This document shows positions 1 to 9,342 of a DNA stretch of 58,621 nucleotides, piece after piece. Source of the DNA: an uncultured Eubacteriales bacterium (GTDB lineage: Bacteria; Bacillota; Clostridia; Oscillospirales; Oscillospiraceae); contig URDG01000016.1 of the NCBI GenBank assembly GCA_900546515.1, positions 1 through 58,621 on the forward strand. Reading direction: 5' to 3'. A program made the position numbers and the translations under genes. The notes under the pieces were generated by a model. It saw nothing but the letters and a program-made list of their open reading frames with translations, did not search any database and was not told the DNA's origin. Position 1 is the first letter of the stretch; each line of letters starts with the position of its first letter.

Positions 1-1120
1 CGGCGACTGATTTCAATCCACGCGCCCCGTATGGGGCGCGACGGCCGACGTCAGCGTTATCAAGGCCGATGTCAAATTTCAATCCACGCGCCCCGCATGG
101 GGCGCGACAGCGCCGTTATCAACAAACGTCGGTACCGCGCTATTTCAATCCACGCGCCCCGCATGGGGCGCGACGGGGGCTAGCCACTGCGTTTCAAGAT
201 GATGTGGATTTCAATCCACGCGCCCCGCATGGGGCGCGACCTGGCAAAGCTTGTTTTTACGGGCGGGGCAAACGGCATTTCAATCCACGCGCCCCGCATG
301 GGGCGCGACTTCTGATATTTGACATTTTAGGAGGTAACAAGAAATATTTCAATCCACGCGCCCCGCATGGGGCGCGACGAGTTAGAGGCTATGGACAAAA
401 CGACCATAACGCCATTTCAATCCACGCGCCCCGCATGGGGCGCGACCCGCCCAGAGCACCCGCAGCGAGTTTTACACCGCATTTCAATCCACGCGCCCCG
501 CATGGGGCGCGACGATTGACCACAGAAACACGCACCCGGCAGACCCGATTTCAATCCACGCGCCCCGCATGGGGCGCGACTAGCCGCTTTTTGATATGCC
601 GACGGGCATAAAACGATTTCAATCCACGCGCCCCGCATGGGGCGCGACCCACGACTACTTCTCTAGCTCGCTCCCTTCACCGATTTCAATCCACGCGCCC
701 CGCATGGGGCGCGACAATCAAGTTGACCGAGGTCGACCGCGTTGACATTATTTCAATCCACGCGCCCCGCATGGGGCGCGACTGCCAATCTCGGAGAGAT
801 GCCCGTGTACACCGACATTTCAATCCACGCGCCCCGCATGGGGCGCGACTTTCCGCCCACCTGCCAGTGCTGCATATCTCCGCATTTCAATCCACGCGCC
901 CCGCATGGGGCGCGACACGGGTGCTCCCGCTCTATGCGTGCGATCTCCGCATTTCAATCCACGCGCCCCGCATGGGGCGCGACAACACAAACAGAGAGAA
1001 CATCACATAGCTGACTATCATTTCAATCCACGCGCCCCGCATGGGGCGCGACTTTGAGTGCCTGTAAATGCGCCTCGGTGCGTTTGGATTTCAATCCACG
1101 CGCCCCGCATGGGGCGCGAC
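1..1120 (-). CRISPR. Type I-C CRISPR array (17 repeats; left end outside window)
   Basis: Seventeen 33-nt repeats start at 10, 76, 142, 208, 277, 346, 414, 481, 548, 616, 683, 750, 817, 884, 951, 1020 and 1088. They enclose 16 spacers of 33-36 nt; bases 1-9 are the end of a further spacer. In transcript orientation (minus strand) the repeat begins GTCGCGCCCC, has an 8-bp CGCGCCCC/GGGGCGCG stem with a 4-nt loop, and ends GTGGATTGAAAT, the usual type I-C form. All visible repeats are identical except the leftmost (10-42), which has one loop substitution; a decayed repeat at the leader-distal end fits a leader on the right. Open reading frames across this stretch are repeat artefacts. Confidence 0.99.
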
Positions 1121-1302
1121 AGCAAAATTGTACAAAATATTTGACTTATGTTGCACAATTTCAACAAAAAATAATATATGCTCTTTTCTAAGAACTATTT
1201 TACAATAGAAATAGAGATAAAAAAACAGATTTCTGCGTCATAATTCAGGTGCGAACCTGCGCGTATTTCAATGACAGCTTGTGCTTCGCATTTTAAAGCG
1301 TG
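1121..1302 (-). promoter_or_regulatory. CRISPR leader
   Basis: This A+T-rich stretch lies between the leader-proximal repeat (1088-1120) and the end of cas2. The repeats read leftwards, so it should contain the promoter for the pre-crRNA and the signal for spacer integration. The last 60 bases before the first repeat carry short palindromes (TTGTGCAA, TTGTACAA) and a possible TTGAAA / AATATT pair spaced by 17, which would start transcription almost at the repeat. The leader role follows from position and composition; the promoter boxes are a guess. Confidence 0.75.
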
Positions 1303-1593
1303 TCAGATCAGGAGCGGTCCTTCCGGATCATAGGATGCTTTCACACCGATATGCTCTATTTTATTAGCATAGTTATTTCCCAGGTAATAGAATCTCAGCG
1401 AATCTTTTTCCGGGTCAATAAGCTGAGTGAGCTTTGCCTTGACAATTGCGCACTTCGCGGAATCCATGCTGCATTCAAAAACGCTGTTTTGTACCCGCTG
1501 CCCGTAATTGACACATTCTTTCGCAACTTTACGCAGGCGCTTTTTCCCGGAATAGCTTTCGGTGTTTACATCGTATGTTATCAGTACAAGCAT
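1303..1593 (-). CDS. cas2: CRISPR-associated endonuclease Cas2
   Basis: A 96-aa protein, normal length for Cas2. It starts MLVLITYDVNT, the first beta strand of the Cas2 ferredoxin fold with the conserved Asp, and continues with the RVQNSVFEC segment typical of type I-C Cas2. Cas2 forms the scaffold of the Cas1-Cas2 integrase that inserts new spacers at the leader end. It is the last gene of the cas operon, 9 bp after cas1, and its stop codon borders the leader. Confidence 0.98.
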   Translation of the reverse strand: MLVLITYDVNTESYSGKKRLRKVAKECVNYGQRVQNSVFECSMDSAKCAIVKAKLTQLIDPEKDSLRFYYLGNNYANKIEHIGVKASYDPEGPLLI

Positions 1594-1602
1594 TATAGCA
1601 CC

Positions 1603-2634
1603 TCATTTCCACAAAAACGGTGGATATTCATCCAAATCGCCGCGAAAATATCTTGCCATGAGCAGGGCCTGGACATATGGCACAAGGCCCCACGGAAGCT
1701 TTTCTTTGAGAAATGGATGAACTATCTTATCCTGCTTACGTTCCTGCCATGCTTTCAGAAAGACCCTGCGCCCGGCCTCATTAAGTGTAACGGCGCCTGA
1801 CTTGGTCTTGTCGAACATACTTGGATTTACGACCCTGTTATTTATGCAGCTGAGCACGAACCTGTCGGCAACGACGGAGCGCAGCTCTTCCATGAGGTCG
1901 AGCGCCATAGACTCACGGCCTGGGCGGCCTGTATGTATGACGCCTACATATGGATCAATTCCGACACTCTCAAGAGCGGAAGCACAGTTGTTTCCAAGCA
2001 GCGCATATGCAAATGACAGCAGAGCGTTGGTATTGTCCAGAGGCGGACGACGGGATCTGCCGTTAAACGAAAATGCAGGATCACGATTCAGAATCAGCTC
2101 GTCAAATACTCCGAAGTATTCAGCTGCGGCGTCGCCCTCGATACCACGCAGAGTATCCGTACTTTGGGCGTCACGAAGACGGGTGATGGAAATGCGAATT
2201 CGTTCTGACGCGGATTTCAGATGTTCCACATCCACAGAAGCGGGATGATCTCTTGTAGCACGCTCCAATACCCAACGACAGTTGTAGAGCTTGCCTATAA
2301 GCAGATTCCTGCCGAGCTTTACCGAACTTGCGGAGTCTCCGGAAATGCGGTATTGCTCCTTGCGCAGCAGAACATTTCCGCGTGTTTCACCGCATACTCT
2401 GGCGAGAAACTTACCGCTTGGATGCATAAAACACAGATCGATCCCGCGTGCGGCGCATGCACCCATAAGAGCTGGACTTGCTCCGCGGTAACTGAAGCTT
2501 ACAATCCCTTCAAGACCGTGCATGGGGAAACGGCCCAACTCTCTGTCACTGCTTGAGGCGACAACATTTTCGCCGTCCAGAGAAAGATATGCATCGTCTG
2601 TCGTGACATAAAGTGTGTTAAGAAGGTGTCTCAT
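1603..2634 (-). CDS. cas1: CRISPR-associated integrase Cas1 (type I-C)
   Basis: A 343-aa protein with an N-terminal beta domain (LNTLYVTTDDAYLSLDGE) and a C-terminal helical catalytic domain. Metal-ligand positions of the family are visible: Glu in GIEGDAAAEYF, His in IHTGRPGRES, and the acidic ALDLMEELR segment. Cas1 catalyses spacer integration with Cas2, and type I-C Cas4 trims prespacers and selects the PAM with it. The start codon overlaps the end of cas4 by 4 bp, indicating translational coupling. The gene looks intact. Confidence 0.98.
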   Translation of the reverse strand: MRHLLNTLYVTTDDAYLSLDGENVVASSSDRELGRFPMHGLEGIVSFSYRGASPALMGACAARGIDLCFMHPSGKFLARVCGETRGNVLLRKEQYRISGDSASSVKLGRNLLIGKLYNCRWVLERATRDHPASVDVEHLKSASERIRISITRLRDAQSTDTLRGIEGDAAAEYFGVFDELILNRDPAFSFNGRSRRPPLDNTNALLSFAYALLGNNCASALESVGIDPYVGVIHTGRPGRESMALDLMEELRSVVADRFVLSCINNRVVNPSMFDKTKSGAVTLNEAGRRVFLKAWQERKQDKIVHPFLKEKLPWGLVPYVQALLMARYFRGDLDEYPPFLWK

Positions 2635-3296
2635 AGCAGGTCCTCCCCAAGACAGGTGCTGATGTAATCTGATACGCTTATATTTTTACATAGCGCCGGC
2701 AGGCATATGTTTTTTAGTGAGCATGCATTGCAGTGTTTCCCGGGTTTTACTTTCGGCGTATAGCCGCGGGCGCGGTACTGGTGCATTTCTGACAGCATGC
2801 TTTTCACAGTGCTGCGCAGCTGCTCGTCAAGAGCAACAGTCTCACGCCGGCGTGTCTCACCATAGAATATTGCGCCTGTTTGTATAATAGCGCCGAGCAT
2901 TTCTTCAAGGCACATGGCCTGCGCACACAGCTGGAGTCTGTCGGCGTCGATCAGTTTCGGCGAGCCGCGCTTATATTCTATCGGGCAGGGCTGCCATAAA
3001 CCGTCGTAATTGAACAGCCGGACACCGGCTGGGCTTTTCCTGAATTCCACAACATCACAGCTGCCGCTTACGCCAAGCAGCGGGGAAGATACCCTCAGCC
3101 CGCGGACGGTAAGCAGATCACCGCGTTTTTCAGACAGGCTTTCATCGTGCGCTCTTTCATGCATAAGTTCACCCTCAACGGTGCGCAGATTCTCATTCCA
3201 CTGCTGCTCGAGGTGTATCAGAGCCCACTGACGGCGGCAGAAAGAAAAGTGCTGCAAGCCGGAGATTTGAAGATACTCGTCCTCTTTATATTCCAT
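2631..3296 (-). CDS. cas4: CRISPR-associated exonuclease Cas4
   Basis: A 221-aa RecB-family nuclease. The N-terminus has LQHFSFCRRQWALIHLE with the first cluster cysteine, the middle has the nuclease core (GSCDVVEF and PIEYKRGSPK), and the C-terminus has the CNACSLKNIC group for the iron-sulfur cluster. Cas4 trims prespacers and checks the PAM during adaptation. It overlaps cas7 by 11 bp upstream and cas1 by 4 bp downstream. Confidence 0.97.
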   Translation of the reverse strand: MEYKEDEYLQISGLQHFSFCRRQWALIHLEQQWNENLRTVEGELMHERAHDESLSEKRGDLLTVRGLRVSSPLLGVSGSCDVVEFRKSPAGVRLFNYDGLWQPCPIEYKRGSPKLIDADRLQLCAQAMCLEEMLGAIIQTGAIFYGETRRRETVALDEQLRSTVKSMLSEMHQYRARGYTPKVKPGKHCNACSLKNICLPALCKNISVSDYISTCLGEDLL

Positions 3297-4134
3297 CTAT
3301 GACTTCGGGCTCAAGCCCGTCAAGCGGAGAAACGGTTATAATATAATCGTTTACATCCTGAGGGATCATAACGTCGTCTTTGAGCTGTATATTGAGAGAG
3401 CGGTGAACCTTTGCGGAAGAATATTGACCGTCGCGGCAGTTATGTTCCCACCAGAAAAGCTTGACGACTTCCATTGAGCCGTCCGGCCTTGCGGAAGAGG
3501 AATCATTTACAAAGAGAGTGCGAAGGCATTCTTTCACCGTTTGCGCATCTTCCTCCGTAAAACCGGTTTTTTCAGCGAGCTGTACATTTATAGAGCCTTT
3601 GAGTTCATAAAGCCCAAAACGGACAAAGTGCTTCATACCCATCGTATCCGATGACTTTGAATCGGACTTTTCTTTCTTCTCGCCGTTAACGCTTTTTGTT
3701 ATCTGCATTGATTCCACTTCTACAGGAGAGATGCTGACTGCCTGATGAACAGAGACCGGCCCGCGTACTCCGACAGATACGCCTTTTATATCCTTAAATG
3801 CAAATACCTGCCCGAAGGAACGCACATCGAGCCATTTTTTGCAGGCGAGTTCGGCGTATTCCCGGCGGTCTTTTATGTTTTTCAGCTCGGAAGCAGCCCG
3901 TTCGCTCAGGCTTCCGAAACCGTCGTCGCAGCGGTCGTCTGACTGCACGAACACGCGCTGGCCCAGATCCTGCATACGGTTTCGAATCTTGCGTTTGATG
4001 CATACATCGGATATTTCGCCGAAACCGTTATAGTCTGTGCGCGGCCGGTTGCCATTAAGCGGATCGCCGTTGGAGTTTGCCATTTTTACGGACACAAGCG
4101 CTGCAAAGTCGATTTTGTGATTGAGCGTATTCAT
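3286..4134 (-). CDS. cas7: Type I-C Cascade backbone protein Cas7 (Csd2)
   Basis: A 282-aa protein starting MNTLNHKIDFAALVSVKMAN, followed by GDPLNGNRPRTDYNGFGEISDVCIKRKIRNR in the pattern of Cas7/Csd2 (RAMP fold). In type I-C several copies of Cas7 polymerise along the crRNA spacer and form the backbone of the target-binding complex. It lies directly after cas8c (1-bp gap) and overlaps cas4. Length and order are typical and nothing appears missing. Confidence 0.97.
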   Translation of the reverse strand: MNTLNHKIDFAALVSVKMANSNGDPLNGNRPRTDYNGFGEISDVCIKRKIRNRMQDLGQRVFVQSDDRCDDGFGSLSERAASELKNIKDRREYAELACKKWLDVRSFGQVFAFKDIKGVSVGVRGPVSVHQAVSISPVEVESMQITKSVNGEKKEKSDSKSSDTMGMKHFVRFGLYELKGSINVQLAEKTGFTEEDAQTVKECLRTLFVNDSSSARPDGSMEVVKLFWWEHNCRDGQYSSAKVHRSLNIQLKDDVMIPQDVNDYIITVSPLDGLEPEVIDGI

Positions 4135-4135
4135 T

Positions 4136-5941
4136 TCAGTTCTCCTCCGTATTTTTGTTTGCTTTTGATTTGTAAAATTCGTTGCGCTGCAGATAGTATC
4201 CCATCAAATATGTATCTTCGAGAGGCTTGTTCCAGTCCTCAGACGGAAGGCTGTGGATATATTCCATGATCTCACCGATCAGCTTCTTATAATAGCCACG
4301 GTCGCCCGGACTGAGCCGGGGAAAATATGCATTTTCCAACTGACGCTCTATAAGGCCGAAGGTGTGGAGCGGGCGGCGGGTAAATGCAGACTGTAGCTTC
4401 ATCGCGTTCGTTTCCCGGTCTTCGCCCTGCGCAGAGTAGTATCTCTGCTCGACCATTTCCAGAATGGCGAGCAGTCGTCCGTACTGATAGCTTCTTTCAC
4501 CCTTCTCGCGTTCAAGTGACATTTTCCAATCCTCCTTGTAATGATCGAATCTGTATTTTCTTATAACGGCGCAGGCTGTCGAGAGCAGCAGCTCACGGGT
4601 ATCTTTGTCATAGCTTATTGGCGAGGATGCTCTGTTGACCAGACTCCGTTCTATATCCGAAGGCATCAGTGCACCGTTGACCCGGCATAAGATGAGCCGC
4701 TGCATCTGCTCACGCAGCAGGCGATCGTCAATTGTGAAGCCCGATTCAGATCGCGGTGTGCCAAATGCACAGCTTATGATGTTGAAAAGCAGAGGGGACT
4801 GGATATATAAGGAATGCTGTGAGCGCTTCCAGCACCACCAGCAGCAGCGCTCGTCCCAGTCATGCAGGCGTTGAAGAAAATCCGATGCCATAAGTTCGTT
4901 GTAATATGTGACTGACATGCGGCCGGTGGTCGCGGCGTCGAACGCCGCTATAACAACTCCTGGATCATTCTCAGGCAACTCGCTTCTGTATCCGTTGAGA
5001 GTGCGTCTCAGCGCCTCTTTATAATCGGAGGGATTTGTTATCGGCTCAGAGGCTTTGTGGAACAGGCCTGTAGGGGCGCAGATCTTTATACCCTGTGGAT
5101 TCCAGCAGAGAAATGTTCTCCCGCCAAAGACTGTCTTTACCTCTTGCCCCTGTTCTGCCGCAAGCCAGCTCAGAGCATTGTGAGCCTTCTGCGATGCTTC
5201 GTAGCTTACAGTGACTGCCTGCGAATCATCCGTAAAACGTCCCCTGTAGGTAAAATTAGCTTTGTCATTGGCGGAAATCAGCTTCGCGTTGCCGTAGGAA
5301 GGTATTATGCCCTTTGGATGCTGCTTCGCGGGGACGGCCATTTCACCGGTCACCATGCAGACGGCCTTTGGAGAGCTTTCCTGAAGACTCTCGTACCATG
5401 CGGAAAATGCTTTGAAGAGCGATGGACTTCGCCAGCATTCTTCGCTGTCACAGTCCAGACCGGTAACGCGCCAGCGAACGAGCAGTTTTTCATCCTCCGG
5501 CTTTCCGTCCGCACCGCTGCGTATTATCTCGAGCGAATACAGGTCGTTAAGAATTCGGCCGCTTTTTATGTATGCAAGTATAGGAGCCAGCATGGGGTGT
5601 GTGTACTGTGAGCCTGCCCATGCTTCAAGCTGCTCCAGATAGAGAGAATGTTTTTTCTCATTGTAATCCGCAAGGTATACAAGCTGATCGCATAATGGAT
5701 GGGCGCATGGTGCGCTCGTGCGGCCTATGGATTCTTCTGTGACAGGTATTACGATCTTGGGCTCATCCTTGTCTACAGCGCGTGCGGTAACGAATTCACC
5801 GTTCTTATTAAGAGTGATTTCAATATCTGAGGATTTTACAGTATGCGAGACAGGGGGCAGCGTGTTGTGCCCCTCTCTTGCAGCACCTGCAAGAGCTGCA
5901 TGGGCGTCATATGTCTCGACAGCTTTCTGGAGAAGCCCCAT
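4136..5941 (-). CDS. cas8c: Type I-C Cascade large subunit Cas8c (Csd1)
   Basis: A 601-aa protein with the usual Csd1 start (GLLQKAVETYDAH) and length. In type I-C, Cas8c recognises the PAM, stabilises the crRNA 5' handle and recruits Cas3; its gene can also make an internal small subunit (Cas11c) from an in-frame start in the 3' part. I did not pinpoint such a start here. The ATG follows a strong GAGGGGGTGG ribosome binding site and abuts the cas5c stop codon. Confidence 0.96.
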   Translation of the reverse strand: MGLLQKAVETYDAHAALAGAAREGHNTLPPVSHTVKSSDIEITLNKNGEFVTARAVDKDEPKIVIPVTEESIGRTSAPCAHPLCDQLVYLADYNEKKHSLYLEQLEAWAGSQYTHPMLAPILAYIKSGRILNDLYSLEIIRSGADGKPEDEKLLVRWRVTGLDCDSEECWRSPSLFKAFSAWYESLQESSPKAVCMVTGEMAVPAKQHPKGIIPSYGNAKLISANDKANFTYRGRFTDDSQAVTVSYEASQKAHNALSWLAAEQGQEVKTVFGGRTFLCWNPQGIKICAPTGLFHKASEPITNPSDYKEALRRTLNGYRSELPENDPGVVIAAFDAATTGRMSVTYYNELMASDFLQRLHDWDERCCWWCWKRSQHSLYIQSPLLFNIISCAFGTPRSESGFTIDDRLLREQMQRLILCRVNGALMPSDIERSLVNRASSPISYDKDTRELLLSTACAVIRKYRFDHYKEDWKMSLEREKGERSYQYGRLLAILEMVEQRYYSAQGEDRETNAMKLQSAFTRRPLHTFGLIERQLENAYFPRLSPGDRGYYKKLIGEIMEYIHSLPSEDWNKPLEDTYLMGYYLQRNEFYKSKANKNTEEN

Positions 5942-6679
5942 TTATACCACCCCCTCAAATTCGCCCAGACCGGAAAAATTGCCCAGCTTATGATCGAAAA
6001 TTTTCATTTCCATGTCCCTGATAGGCTTGTGTATAGGGCAGGCCTCAGGGCGTGGAAACTCTATTATCCCGCGCCGCATTGTGGGGAAAAACAGATTGGC
6101 AGTCATTTTCCCGGATGTCTCCGCGGAATACGACTCATCCGGATATGTCATCCCGTGATACATGAGCCCAAAACTCAGTTCCTGAATGTCGTCATATGCA
6201 CCGGGACCTTCACCGAAAGCGCAGGGTTCAACATAAGCCTGACATTCGCGGGTGCCGAGGAAAATATCACGCCGCCCGCCCTTTTCTATCATGCGCCTGG
6301 CAATGTTATGGTGTTTGTTCTCAATTCGGTCGTCTGCAAGCTCAGGACGGTTATCATTCCATTCAAAGTGCGCCTTGACCTGATACAGGCAATCTTTGAG
6401 GTAGGTATAAAAGGCGAGATCATTTGTTCCGTCGTTGTACTTGACCGGCCGGATACCCTTTACGGCTGTCTGAATTGGGTTGATAACGCGCACTGCATCT
6501 ATATACCAGATAAAAGTAGGCTTCCAGTAGACTGATGAAAGCACACCTTTGAGCGCTTCATAGGTAGGGATCTGATAGCTGCATTTTTCACCACCGACGC
6601 GCATGATAGGGTCGGAGAAAAGCGCATAATCGCCGTAGACTTGAAATTCAACAATATTAGGATGCGCTGGCTTTGACAT
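5942..6679 (-). CDS. cas5: Type I-C crRNA-processing protein Cas5c (Cas5d)
   Basis: A 245-aa Cas5 of the Csd/Dvulg class. No Cas6 gene is present, so by family knowledge this protein should cut the pre-crRNA and then cap the 5' handle in Cascade. The N-terminal VEFQVYGDYALFSDPIMRV segment is the usual Cas5c start. I place the start at ATG 6679 because GGAGG lies 7 nt upstream; the in-frame GTG at 6685 lies almost on that site. It begins two bases after the cas3 stop codon. Confidence 0.95.
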   Translation of the reverse strand: MSKPAHPNIVEFQVYGDYALFSDPIMRVGGEKCSYQIPTYEALKGVLSSVYWKPTFIWYIDAVRVINPIQTAVKGIRPVKYNDGTNDLAFYTYLKDCLYQVKAHFEWNDNRPELADDRIENKHHNIARRMIEKGGRRDIFLGTRECQAYVEPCAFGEGPGAYDDIQELSFGLMYHGMTYPDESYSAETSGKMTANLFFPTMRRGIIEFPRPEACPIHKPIRDMEMKIFDHKLGNFSGLGEFEGVV

Positions 6680-6681
6680 GT

Positions 6682-9099
6682 TCACACCTCCAGTAATGTG
6701 TTTGCCTGTGAAGTTTCCGTGAAACCCGTGGCCTGATCATAAAATCCCTCCTGAAGCACCAATATACGGCTGCCGCAAATTGAGGCGAGCCCACCTGATA
6801 GCTCAAGCTTGTTTTTTTGCCAAGAATAAAGCGAAACGGTATAGGCCTTAGCTTTTGCAAGCCACGCATCTATGAGTTTTAAATCGTGATCAGGGTCAAG
6901 CCGGCTTAGCTCGGCAATGATGTTTTTGCCATCGCCGTAAGGGACAAGAACGTCGGCAGTCTCGTTCTCAAAAACCTCAAAGCGATCCCCGGCAAGCTTG
7001 AATGATTGCCTGAGTAAAAAAACATTGTCGTGGTTTGCAAATATGGCGTTAAGCGAGAGAAGCGAGAAAATAGTGTTTGTACTGCAACCTGTTTTTACAG
7101 TATAATCCTGAAAACCGTCCGGCATCAGCCTGTATAGTGTGCTGTAATAGTAATTGATAGATGCCTTGGACGCCAGATCGCAGCCAAACTGATCCGGGGC
7201 AGAGCGGTATCTGTCGAGCAGAGAAATCGAAGCGTCTTTTCCGCGCTGAATATCAGGCAGCTTTGAGAGATTTTCATTGCTGCATTGTACTATGTAGACT
7301 TGAGACAGCGATTTGTTTTCCCCATTGCGGTTGCACCGTCCGGCAGCCTGAACTATGCTGTCCATACCGGCACATAAGCGTATAACGCGCCCAAATGAAA
7401 TGTCTACACCGGCCTCTATTACCTGAGTAGAAACGCATACAGTCTTGCGCCCGGTCACAGCATTCTGTTTTAATGCCCGGTATATTTGCTCAAGAGTTTG
7501 CTGGCGGTGTGCGACACACATTCCGGCTGACAGATGGAAGCAGTCTGCATCATACAATTTCAGAGAATTATATATGAATTCCGCTTCCGACTTGCGGTTG
7601 CATATTATCAACAGGCTTTCTGTGCCGTCAAAGAGCTTCGCTGCAAATGACGGAATGTCATCCAGTGCCATTTCACCGGCACAGACATATTCAGTCCGCC
7701 TGAACGGGGCCCAGAGCCCGGCGTCAAAAGGCACCATGTCTTTTGGCTCTGCAATCAGCGGATGTGCTGCGGCGTTAAGGCACGGCTGGGTTGCGGAACA
7801 GAGCACAACAGTAGCGCCGCATATATCTGACAAAAAGTTTACGGCAAGATTGAACAGCGTCAGCATCTTCGACGGTACGGTCTGCACTTCATCTATTATG
7901 ATAATGCTGTCACACAGCGACTGAAATCTGCGTATGCATGATGTTTTACCGCTGAATAGAGTGTTCAATAGCTGGACAAGAGTTGTGATGATTATCGGAC
8001 TTTGCCAGCTATCTTCTAAAAGCGCCATCTGATCCAGAATTTCAGCCCTGTCTGTATTGCGAATGACATTGGAGTGGTGTTCCAATATGATGCTGTCATC
8101 ACCGACAAAACTGCGGATAACCTTTGCGTTCTGCTCAAGGATAGTCAAAAGCGGTGAAGTAAATATAATGCGCGATTTGTTCCAGCGTGCCGCATGCGCC
8201 AGTGCGAAACGAAGTGAGCTGAGAGTCTTGCCGGAGCCCGTAGGAACATTGAGCTGATATACTCCGGACGGTTTTTCTGCAAAGTTAACACAGATCTGGG
8301 AGATGCGCTGTCTTGAAAACTGTATTGGGGTGTCATGCTTGAAAGAGGAGAGCCTGTGTTCCATGTGTTCAAGCGCGCCGGCCCACATTTTACGCCATTC
8401 TTCATCGGTCTTTTGTTTTAAAGGCTGACGCATAGACATGAATTCAGCCGTATCACGCCTGTCGCCTTCAATGACGGAGGAAAGTATGAGGCGTGATAAA
8501 AGCCCGAAATAAAACCAACCCTCCGCACCGGTTGAGTCCCGGTCCTGAAGCTCGTCAATTTTCCGGATGACAGATTCCAGTTCCGAGGATGCGTTTAGGA
8601 ATAGTTTGTCGAGCTCATGTCTGTCGGAACAGAACGCAAGAAAATTCTCGCGTGCCTCATCGTATGCAATATCGGATGTCATCCGATGGTCAAAGCCTGA
8701 CCTGAGCTTTTCATCCATGCAGTCAAAAAGTCCGTGGTGCGCCCCAACGGCATAGGCAATGAGTTCAGCGCATAGATCTGAAATCACGCCGTTGTTGGCT
8801 GTATGAGAAATGCTGTGATAGTTTTCCAGCATGAATCGTACACCCGCGAAAGTATGATTCACAGATCCACGAGCCGAAGGCTTGCTGTCCAGAACTGCGG
8901 ACTCAAGATAATGCTTGAACTCCTCGGTAAATTTGCCCATGTCATGCAGCAGTCCGGCAAGGTAGGCACAGTTATATAGCCCGACAGTGCTCAGAGAAGT
9001 GGAAGCATAATCTGCGGTGTTTCTGCAATGCTCTTGAACTGTTTGAACGACGTGTTTATCACCGTCATGTCTGATATGAGCGGGAAAGCATTTGTCCAA
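6682..9099 (-). CDS. cas3: CRISPR-associated nuclease-helicase Cas3 (HD + DExD/H)
   Basis: An 805-aa protein with an N-terminal HD nuclease domain (AGLLHDMGKF, VGAHHGLFD) and an SF2 helicase: Walker A VPTGSGKT, motif II IIIDEVQ, motif III LCSATQP, motif VI QAAGRCNRNGE. Cas3 is recruited by target-bound Cascade, unwinds the DNA and degrades it. I choose TTG at 9099 because GAGGTGAT lies just upstream; an in-frame ATG at 9150 would extend the protein by 17 residues with no binding site. It is the first gene of the cas operon. Motif II ends in Gln rather than His, which some Cas3 proteins tolerate. Confidence 0.97.
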   Translation of the reverse strand: MDKCFPAHIRHDGDKHVVQTVQEHCRNTADYASTSLSTVGLYNCAYLAGLLHDMGKFTEEFKHYLESAVLDSKPSARGSVNHTFAGVRFMLENYHSISHTANNGVISDLCAELIAYAVGAHHGLFDCMDEKLRSGFDHRMTSDIAYDEARENFLAFCSDRHELDKLFLNASSELESVIRKIDELQDRDSTGAEGWFYFGLLSRLILSSVIEGDRRDTAEFMSMRQPLKQKTDEEWRKMWAGALEHMEHRLSSFKHDTPIQFSRQRISQICVNFAEKPSGVYQLNVPTGSGKTLSSLRFALAHAARWNKSRIIFTSPLLTILEQNAKVIRSFVGDDSIILEHHSNVIRNTDRAEILDQMALLEDSWQSPIIITTLVQLLNTLFSGKTSCIRRFQSLCDSIIIIDEVQTVPSKMLTLFNLAVNFLSDICGATVVLCSATQPCLNAAAHPLIAEPKDMVPFDAGLWAPFRRTEYVCAGEMALDDIPSFAAKLFDGTESLLIICNRKSEAEFIYNSLKLYDADCFHLSAGMCVAHRQQTLEQIYRALKQNAVTGRKTVCVSTQVIEAGVDISFGRVIRLCAGMDSIVQAAGRCNRNGENKSLSQVYIVQCSNENLSKLPDIQRGKDASISLLDRYRSAPDQFGCDLASKASINYYYSTLYRLMPDGFQDYTVKTGCSTNTIFSLLSLNAIFANHDNVFLLRQSFKLAGDRFEVFENETADVLVPYGDGKNIIAELSRLDPDHDLKLIDAWLAKAKAYTVSLYSWQKNKLELSGGLASICGSRILVLQEGFYDQATGFTETSQANTLLEV

Positions 9100-9162
9100 T
9101 AATATCACCTCTTTTGACGTGCAGAGAGAAGGAAAAAATATCATAATCACATGCTTTGTCTA

Positions 9163-9191
9163 ATAATAACATTAAAAGACGAAATATGCAA
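9163..9191 (-). promoter_or_regulatory. Promoter of the cas operon
   Basis: On the minus strand, TTGCAT (9186-9191) and TATTAT (9163-9168) are separated by exactly 17 bases, about 70 bp before the cas3 start. This is close to the sigma-A consensus and the only strong candidate between cas3 and sigK. Confidence 0.7.
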
Positions 9192-9342
9192 CAATAAATT
9201 GTGCATTCTTCAGGAAAAATTCAATGTGAAATGAAATGTAATAAGAGCACGCTCTGCCTTTTTCTGTATTTGAAGAAGATTTGTGCAGCTCATGCCGAAT
9301 TAGTACGAGCCGGAGAAAAATAAGATAGATAGAGGTGAGAAT

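Noticed and set aside
69..1014. Open reading frames through the CRISPR repeats
   Set aside because: Their translations repeat FNPRAPHGAR or STRPAWGA; they arise from the repeat sequence and have no binding sites.
5057..6535. Plus-strand frames across cas8c and cas5
   Set aside because: Antisense to well-supported cas genes; no start signals.
9150..9342. Skin-like insertion or recombination site next to sigK
   Set aside because: sigK is uninterrupted and no recombinase gene or attachment repeat is present.
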